Assembly: GCA_002403995.1 (NCBI GenBank)
Contig: DHIV01000138.1
Coordinates: 4,740-10,330, forward strand
Length of the DNA stretch: 5,591 nt
Origin: Gallionella sp. UBA4737
Lineage (GTDB): Bacteria; Pseudomonadota; Gammaproteobacteria; Burkholderiales; Gallionellaceae
Direction of reading: 5' to 3'
In this document: positions 1-3,849 of the stretch, one piece after another
Layout: each line of letters begins with the position of its first letter
How positions within the stretch are numbered: the stretch's first letter is position 1
The notes under the pieces: model-generated
Databases searched by the model: none
What the model was told of the DNA's origin: nothing
What the model saw: the letters and a program-made list of their open reading frames with translations, nothing else
Position numbers and translations under genes: made by a program

Positions 1-156
1 TATGACGGAATCCCGATGGAGCCATGGTATGTATGGAAGGACAAGGTTTACGACCCTAACTTCTTCTATAGCGAATCGATGAAACAGGGATACGGGCTTT
101 TCAATAGTGCGCCGTTCATGGGCAAGCCCGTCGAGCGGGAAAGAAGGAGGAGATAA
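1..156 (+). CDS. C-terminal fragment, probable NcgA-like multicopper oxidase (5' end outside window)
   Basis: An open frame enters from the left edge and ends at TAA 154-156, giving 51 residues that begin YDGIPMEPWYVWKDKVYDPN. It is rich in aromatic residues and ends in a basic run (ERERRRR). No heme, copper or membrane motif is visible in this tail, so the sequence alone does not identify the product. The genes that follow (diheme cytochrome c, monoheme cytochrome c, nirK) match the N. europaea ncgABC-nirK order, in which the first gene is a two-domain multicopper oxidase; a C-terminal extension beyond its last copper motif would fit. The final codons also carry the purine-rich AGGAGG ribosome-binding site for the next gene, so the basic tail may simply reflect that signal. 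That a real gene ends here is fairly sure; its identity is an inference from context. Confidence 0.6.
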   Translation, partial: YDGIPMEPWYVWKDKVYDPNFFYSESMKQGYGLFNSAPFMGKPVERERRRR

Positions 157-199
157 ACATGCAGCGAAAATCATCAAGGAGGAAGATAAATATGCAGCG
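144..199 (+). repeat. Tandem near-duplicate of a ribosome-binding site and start codon
   Basis: Two copies of one initiation region lie in tandem. Copy A (144-166) has AAGGAGGAG, ATAAAC and ATGCAGCG. Copy B (176-199) has AAGGAGGAAG, ATAAAT and ATGCAGCG. They differ by one inserted A and one C/T change. The two ATGs (159 and 192) are 33 bases apart and in frame, so both open the same cytochrome reading frame. Copy A also contains the TAA stop of the upstream gene at 154-156. The duplication is read directly from the sequence; its effect on translation is inference. Confidence 0.85.
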
Positions 200-872
200 G
201 ATTATGTTTGCGGCTTTGCTCGGTATTTCCGGAGCGGCCCTGGCTGAAGGAGGAATGCTACAGAAGGAATGTTCATCCTGCCACAACATCACCGGGCCGG
301 TGGCTCAGACGCTTAAAGAAGCTTTTGCCAAGCAAGGCCCCGACCTTTCCTATGCCGGCAACAAATACCGGGAGGAATGGATTGTTTCCTGGCTGCAAAA
401 ACCAGTGCGTATCCGTCCGGCCGGAATGTATTACGGCGACCATCTCAAGGCGGGAGTAAAAAGCGACGAGATTGATACTGCCACGCTCAAAGACCATGCC
501 GCACTCTCCAAGGCAGACGCGACCAAGGTTGCACACGAACTGATGGAGCTGAAACCGCACAATGACCTGATCGCCAAGGAAAAGATCGAACCCGGCTCTA
601 TCATCAAGCAGATGGGCGAGATGAATTTCGACAAATTCTGGGGCTGTATGGCTTGTCATCTGATCGAACCGGAATATGGCGGCCTCTCCGGACCCGAGAT
701 GTATACCGCGGCCAAACGTCTGCAACCGCAATTCATCGCGAGTTTCATCCGCAATCCGCAAGCATGGGAGCCCAAGACCTGGATGCCGAACAAGCAGGTG
801 TCGGAAGGCAGCATCCAGAAATTTGTTCAATATCTTGACCTGCTGAGCAAGGAGTCCGCAAATGCCAAATAA
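192..872 (+). CDS. ncgB: Diheme c-type cytochrome, NcgB-like, periplasmic
   Basis: A periplasmic electron-transfer protein of 226 residues with two covalent c-hemes. From the start at 192 it opens with a short Sec signal peptide (MQRIMFAALLGISGAALA, cleaved near residue 18). Heme motif CSSCH is at 27-31 and CMACH at 152-156. M79 (after RPAG) and M198 (in TWMPN) are candidate axial ligands, so it looks like two class I cytochrome domains joined by a polar, lysine-rich linker. The in-frame ATG at 159 would add 11 residues including SRRK ahead of the signal peptide. I prefer 192 because it has its own AAGGAGG at good spacing and gives a normal signal peptide, but 159 has an equally good site. 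It overlaps the next gene by 11 bases and lies two genes before nirK, as ncgB does in N. europaea. The heme assignment is firm; the NcgB name rests on synteny and domain layout. Confidence 0.88.
   Translation: MQRIMFAALLGISGAALAEGGMLQKECSSCHNITGPVAQTLKEAFAKQGPDLSYAGNKYREEWIVSWLQKPVRIRPAGMYYGDHLKAGVKSDEIDTATLKDHAALSKADATKVAHELMELKPHNDLIAKEKIEPGSIIKQMGEMNFDKFWGCMACHLIEPEYGGLSGPEMYTAAKRLQPQFIASFIRNPQAWEPKTWMPNKQVSEGSIQKFVQYLDLLSKESANAK
849..854 (+). promoter_or_regulatory. Ribosome-binding site of the monoheme cytochrome gene inside the upstream CDS
   Basis: AAGGAG sits seven bases before the ATG at 862, inside the last codons of the diheme cytochrome gene. It supports the start at 862, which overlaps the previous stop by 11 bases, and suggests the two cytochromes are translationally coupled. 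Confidence 0.75.
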
Positions 873-1221
873 ATTCATATTCCCGTTCGCAATTATTCTG
901 GCGTTTCTTTCCATACAGGCGCAGGCCCATGAGGCCGCCGCCGACAACTACAAAGCTTACTGCGTGCAATGCCACGGCATGGAAGGCAACGGTAAAGGCG
1001 TGAACATTCGCGATATGTCGGTCACGCCCCGCGACCACACCGACGCGAAAGCGATGTCCGGGCGTTCGGATGACATGCTGTTCAAGGCCATCAAGGAAGG
1101 CGGGGCTTCCATCAGCAAATCCGTCCTGATGCCGCCTTGGGGGTCAACACTCAGCGATGAAGAAATCAAGGAGATGGTTCAGCACCTGCGCATGTTGTGC
1201 AAGTGCCAATTCGGAACCTGA
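862..1221 (+). CDS. ncgC: Monoheme class I cytochrome c, NcgC-like, periplasmic
   Basis: A small soluble electron carrier of 119 residues. It begins with a Sec signal peptide (MPNKFIFPFAIILAFLSIQAQA, cleavage near 22). The single heme motif CVQCH lies at 34-38, followed by the GMEGNGKG stretch typical of class I cytochromes. The likely axial methionine is M90 in VLMPPWG, and the C-terminal helix carries the usual DEEIKEMVQHLR pattern. The protein ends with two cysteines two apart (C113 and C115, in LCKCQF), which do not form a CXXCH motif; their role is unknown. The gene overlaps the diheme cytochrome gene by 11 bases and precedes nirK by 72 bases. Likely role: passing electrons within a nitrogen-oxide module, either to NirK or between the diheme cytochrome and NirK. 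The cytochrome assignment is firm; the partner and the NcgC name come from synteny with N. europaea. Confidence 0.88.
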   Translation: MPNKFIFPFAIILAFLSIQAQAHEAAADNYKAYCVQCHGMEGNGKGVNIRDMSVTPRDHTDAKAMSGRSDDMLFKAIKEGGASISKSVLMPPWGSTLSDEEIKEMVQHLRMLCKCQFGT

Positions 1222-1259
1222 AGGCAGTAGTAAGAGGCAGCACAGCGGAGTAGTAGTAG

Positions 1260-1273
1260 TTCATAATTATCAA
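1260..1273 (+). promoter_or_regulatory. FNR/CRP-family-like dyad upstream of nirK
   Basis: TTCAT-AATT-ATCAA matches the FNR-type consensus TTGAT-N4-ATCAA at 9 of 10 defined bases, with one mismatch in the left half. Its centre lies only about 27 bases before the nirK ATG. A class II activator site (centre near -41.5) would not fit at that distance, so it would more likely be a repressor site or chance in an AT-rich stretch. I see no convincing -35/-10 pair in the 72-base gap. Confidence 0.25.
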
Positions 1274-1293
1274 TTATTAGAGAGGGAATTAAA

Positions 1294-2262
1294 ATGTATA
1301 CATTCAAGAAAGCAACGCTTGCCGTCATAGCAGTGGTTGCGCTCTTTTCGGCACAGCAGGTATTTGCGAAAACCGTCAAGGTCACCATGACGGCCATGGA
1401 AGTTGATCTTCAGGTCAATGGTGCTCTGGTCGGCGGCACAGACACTATGGCAGCTTGGACTTTCGACGGCTCCATTCCCGGCAAGCCGGTTCGCGTGAAC
1501 GAAGGCGACACCGTCGATTTCACACTGATCAACCCGGCCACAAACAAGAATTCGCACGCGATGGATTTCCATGCTGCACAAGTCAGCGTGCTGGATGAAT
1601 TCGCACCGGTCAAGCCCGGTGAAAGCAAGCATTTCATATTTGAAGCCAAGGTTCCGGGCGTATTCATGTACCACTGCGGCGCGAGTCCGATGATTCAGCA
1701 CATCGCGCGCGGCATGTATGGCATTATCATCGTCAATCCTAAAGGCGGTTACAGCAAGGCTTATCCCAAGCCTGACCGTGAATATGTGCTGATCCAGCAG
1801 CAATACTTCCCGGACGTGGAGAACTACGGCGCAATGCTGGGTGACGCCAATGCCTGGAAAGGTTCGCTGATCAACGGCAAGGTGCTGCATTACGATCCAG
1901 TGCATGACCCCAAGGGCGACCATGACGTGCTGGAAGCCAAACCGGGTGAACGCGTACGCATCTATTTCGTGAACGCCAACGTCAACTTGCCAGTCGCGCT
2001 GCATCCTATCGCCAGCATCTGGGATCGCGTGTACATCAGCGGCAACCCGAAGAACCAGTTGGTCGGCATCCAGACCTACAATGTAGCCGTGGCTGAAGCC
2101 GACACCTTTGACCTCGTGACGCCGAAAGACAAGGAAGTAGCCGGTATCGCGATCGTTGACCATTCCATGAACGCGGCCCTGCGCGGCGCGATCACGGTTT
2201 TGGTGAGCAAAAAAGACGCAGACCCGAAAAAGGGTAAGGGCGAGATGCTCATCCTGAAGTAA
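1294..2262 (+). CDS. nirK: Copper-containing nitrite reductase (NO-forming), two-domain
   Basis: Reduces nitrite to nitric oxide in the periplasm, normally as a trimer with one type 1 and one type 2 copper per subunit. The 322-residue precursor has a Sec signal peptide (cleaved near A25). The first cupredoxin domain carries SHAMDFH (H88, D91, H93) and YHC...QHIARGM (H127, C128, H136, M141). Type 1 copper ligands are thus H88, C128, H136 and M141. Type 2 ligands are H93 and H127, plus H290 in IVDHS of the second domain. Catalytic D91 and H237 (in ALHPIA) are present, so the enzyme looks active. Seven residues separate C128 and H136, as in AniA-type (class II) enzymes, against eight in the Alcaligenes/Achromobacter type. 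There is no fused cytochrome or cupredoxin domain. The short lysine-rich tail (KKDADPKKGKG) is unexplained. GAGGG lies seven bases before the ATG, and a strong terminator follows 20 bases after the stop. Confidence 0.95.
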   Translation: MYTFKKATLAVIAVVALFSAQQVFAKTVKVTMTAMEVDLQVNGALVGGTDTMAAWTFDGSIPGKPVRVNEGDTVDFTLINPATNKNSHAMDFHAAQVSVLDEFAPVKPGESKHFIFEAKVPGVFMYHCGASPMIQHIARGMYGIIIVNPKGGYSKAYPKPDREYVLIQQQYFPDVENYGAMLGDANAWKGSLINGKVLHYDPVHDPKGDHDVLEAKPGERVRIYFVNANVNLPVALHPIASIWDRVYISGNPKNQLVGIQTYNVAVAEADTFDLVTPKDKEVAGIAIVDHSMNAALRGAITVLVSKKDADPKKGKGEMLILK

Positions 2263-2282
2263 AGTTGCATCTGCTTGGGAAG

Positions 2283-2309
2283 GGGGAGGCGCAGGCCTCC
2301 CCTTTTTTT
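2283..2309 (+). terminator. Rho-independent terminator after nirK
   Basis: GGGGAGGC (2283-2290) pairs perfectly with GCCTCCCC (2295-2302) across a four-base GCAG loop and is followed by seven T residues (2303-2309). This ends the cytochrome-nirK transcript and separates it from the efflux genes, which start 30 bases downstream. I see no clear sigma70 promoter in the short remaining gap, so the efflux promoter may lie partly within or before the terminator. Confidence 0.93.
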
Positions 2310-2339
2310 AGCTAGACTGAAACACAAAACATAAGGCAT

Positions 2340-3680
2340 ATGGCGACGAACATGACGAAAATGAGAGCAACTGGCATCGTGCTGTTGGGCGTCATCATTC
2401 TGGCCTCCTATTTCATCTATCCGCATATCTCTATTTCATGGCTTGATGCCAACACTGCATCGCCTAAGGTTGCCGCATTATCTGAAACCCCAAAAGCCAA
2501 AACAAACGCGGCTTCCTTGCCCAGCATCAACCCCGCCGGACAGGAAAAAGTCTGGGTCTGCCCGATGCACCCGGAAATCATGCAAGACCATCCGGGAACC
2601 TGCCCGATTTGCGGCATGGATCTGGTCGAATCCAAAAGTCACACTGCCCACGACCACAGCATCCATATCGATAGCGAGACCATCCAGAAACTGGGCGTGC
2701 GTCTGGCGCGCGTAAAGCGATCCACCATAGCCGATGAAGTCCGTACTTATGGCAATGTGACAGCAGACGAGCGCACGCTGTACAACATCCACAGTTTTTT
2801 CGAGGGCGTGATAAGAAAATCGTACATTCATTCCGTCGGGCAGAAAATACGCAAGGGGCAAGTGATCTACGAGATCTATTCCCCCGAACTGATCATGCAG
2901 CAAAAGGACTACCTGAAGTACGTCAGCCGCCGCAACCAGATCCTGCAAACCATAGCGGGAGACTCGCTGATCCATGAGAACGAATACGTGATGGAATTGC
3001 TGGAAGAGCTGTCGCGCGAGCGCATCAAGTTTCTGTACGAAGATATCGGCATCGAGACCGTGCAGCAAATTGAAGATCACAAGCGCGTAATCGAGGTCGT
3101 CCCGATACTGGCGGCGGAGTCTGGCGTGGTGACGCAGATCAGTGCGCGCGAGGGCGACGATGTCATGCCCGCCGCCACACTGTTCACGCTGGCGAACGTC
3201 TCCAGGGTATGGGTCACAGCCACGCTGTATCCGGATCAGTCCGAGCAGGTGAAGAACGGCGATGAAGCGACTATCATCAGCCCGGATGGAAATGCGATTA
3301 AAGCCCATCTCGACTTCCTGAATCCCGTCGCCGACAACAACAAGGTCAGCGCCAGGATGGAGATCGACAACTCGCAACTGCATTTGCGTCCCGGCAGTTT
3401 TGTCGATGTGACCATCCATGCCCACCCCCATGAGGCGCTGGTCGTGCCCAGTTCGGCGGTGTTGCGTACCGGAGAAGGCAATGTGGTGATGCTGCACAGG
3501 GGAGAAGGACACTTCATTCCGGTTTACGTCGAGACAGGAATCGAGAACGGCGATTTGATCGAGATCACCGACGGCATCCAGCCGGGCGCAGAAGTGGCAG
3601 TCAACGGCCAGTTCCTGCTCGATTCGGCCGCTTCGATGAATGCCGCCATTGAACGCATGCAAGAAACGCATACGCATTAA
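2340..3680 (+). CDS. cusB: CusB-type periplasmic adaptor (membrane fusion protein) of Cu/Ag efflux
   Basis: The adaptor that links an inner-membrane RND pump to an outer-membrane channel and delivers metal to the pump; 446 residues. An N-terminal hydrophobic segment (about 11-28) anchors or exports it. A heavy-metal-binding domain at about 72-95 reads WVCPMHPEI...CPICGMDLV with C74, H77, C88 and C91 as likely ligands, followed by a His-rich patch (HTAHDHSIH). The adaptor core follows: barrel and lipoyl-like halves around 130-180 and 255-290, a helical hairpin around 183-250, and a C-terminal beta domain up to the ending ETHTH. ATGs at 2340, 2352 and 2361 are all in frame. AAGG just before 2340 is the only ribosome-binding-like sequence and is closely spaced, so the exact start is uncertain. 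The CusA-type gene downstream confirms the role. No fused CusF domain is present. Confidence 0.92.
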   Translation: MATNMTKMRATGIVLLGVIILASYFIYPHISISWLDANTASPKVAALSETPKAKTNAASLPSINPAGQEKVWVCPMHPEIMQDHPGTCPICGMDLVESKSHTAHDHSIHIDSETIQKLGVRLARVKRSTIADEVRTYGNVTADERTLYNIHSFFEGVIRKSYIHSVGQKIRKGQVIYEIYSPELIMQQKDYLKYVSRRNQILQTIAGDSLIHENEYVMELLEELSRERIKFLYEDIGIETVQQIEDHKRVIEVVPILAAESGVVTQISAREGDDVMPAATLFTLANVSRVWVTATLYPDQSEQVKNGDEATIISPDGNAIKAHLDFLNPVADNNKVSARMEIDNSQLHLRPGSFVDVTIHAHPHEALVVPSSAVLRTGEGNVVMLHRGEGHFIPVYVETGIENGDLIEITDGIQPGAEVAVNGQFLLDSAASMNAAIERMQETHTH

Positions 3681-3689
3681 CCATGACAA

Positions 3690-3834
3690 GTAATTTAGCC
3701 ACGAAATAACACCGATGTTCACGGATAAACAGCTAATCGTTACAGCAAATAGCCTCCCCTTGGGAGAACGAATGGACACTTTTTCAATCGCTGTTTTTAT
3801 CCGTGCCTATCCGTGTCCATCCGTGACTAATTAC
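3690..3834. repeat. Long imperfect inverted repeat made of 10-base units, between cusB and cusA
   Basis: The left arm (3690-3732) and right arm (3791-3834) are reverse complements with few mismatches and small gaps; both share the core CTGTTT...ATCCGTG...CTAA...TTAC when read in one orientation. The right arm holds three consecutive 10-base units, TATCCGTGCC, TATCCGTGTC and CATCCGTGAC. The left arm shows the same period in reverse complement (CACGAAATAA, CACCGATGTT, CACGGATAAA). The 58-base loop contains a smaller hairpin. The tract is more AT-rich than the flanking genes. Units of the form ATCCGTG/CACGGAT recur in dispersed intergenic repeats of many bacteria as I recall them, so it is probably a mobile or REP-like repeat and not unique sequence. 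There is no T-tract after the right arm, so it is not a classical terminator. Confidence 0.8.
3754..3766 (+). promoter_or_regulatory. Small hairpin covering the Shine-Dalgarno of the possible leader ORF
   Basis: CTCCC (3754-3758) and GGGAG (3762-3766) can pair across a three-base loop. GGGAG is also the only Shine-Dalgarno-like sequence in the cusB-cusA gap and sits five bases before an ATG at 3772. Pairing would hide it. The stem is only five base pairs, so any regulatory effect is speculative. Confidence 0.3.
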
Positions 3835-3849
3835 CACTCTCGCCTATGA
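3772..3849 (+). CDS. Possible 25-residue leader peptide ending on the cusA start codon
   Basis: A short frame opens at ATG 3772 after GGGAG (3762-3766, five-base spacing) and encodes 25 residues (MDTFSIAVFIRAYP..., ending NYHSRL) before TGA 3847-3849. Its stop overlaps the cusA ATG as ATGA, the classic arrangement for translational coupling. cusA has no visible Shine-Dalgarno of its own. Against it: most of the frame lies in the right arm of the inverted repeat, the peptide resembles nothing I recognise, and an ORF this short with a stop at this place can arise by chance. It contains one cysteine and one histidine, too few for a clear metal-sensing peptide. Confidence 0.3.
   Translation: MDTFSIAVFIRAYPCPSVTNYHSRL

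Noticed and set aside
159..215. Twin-arginine export signal from the upstream ATG of the diheme cytochrome (SRRK before the hydrophobic segment)
   Set aside because: The residues after RR (KIN) do not fit the S-R-R-x-F-L-K consensus, and c-type cytochromes are exported unfolded through Sec before heme attachment.
1239..1267. Sigma70 promoter for nirK (CATAAT as a -10)
   Set aside because: CATAAT at 1262-1267 is a fair -10, but the sequence 17 bases upstream does not resemble TTGACA.
1270..2163. 297-residue open frame on the minus strand opposite nirK
   Set aside because: It is a shadow of nirK, in which every catalytic residue is accounted for on the plus strand.
2478..3779. 433-residue open frame on the minus strand opposite cusB
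   Set aside because: It is antisense to a well-supported adaptor gene and has no coherent protein family features.
3690..3834. Rho-independent terminator between cusB and cusA
   Set aside because: The inverted repeat has a 58-base loop and no T-tract after the right arm, and the genes belong to one functional unit.
3690..3834. CRISPR array
   Set aside because: The units are about 10 bases, contiguous and arranged as opposing arms, without spacers or repeats of CRISPR length.
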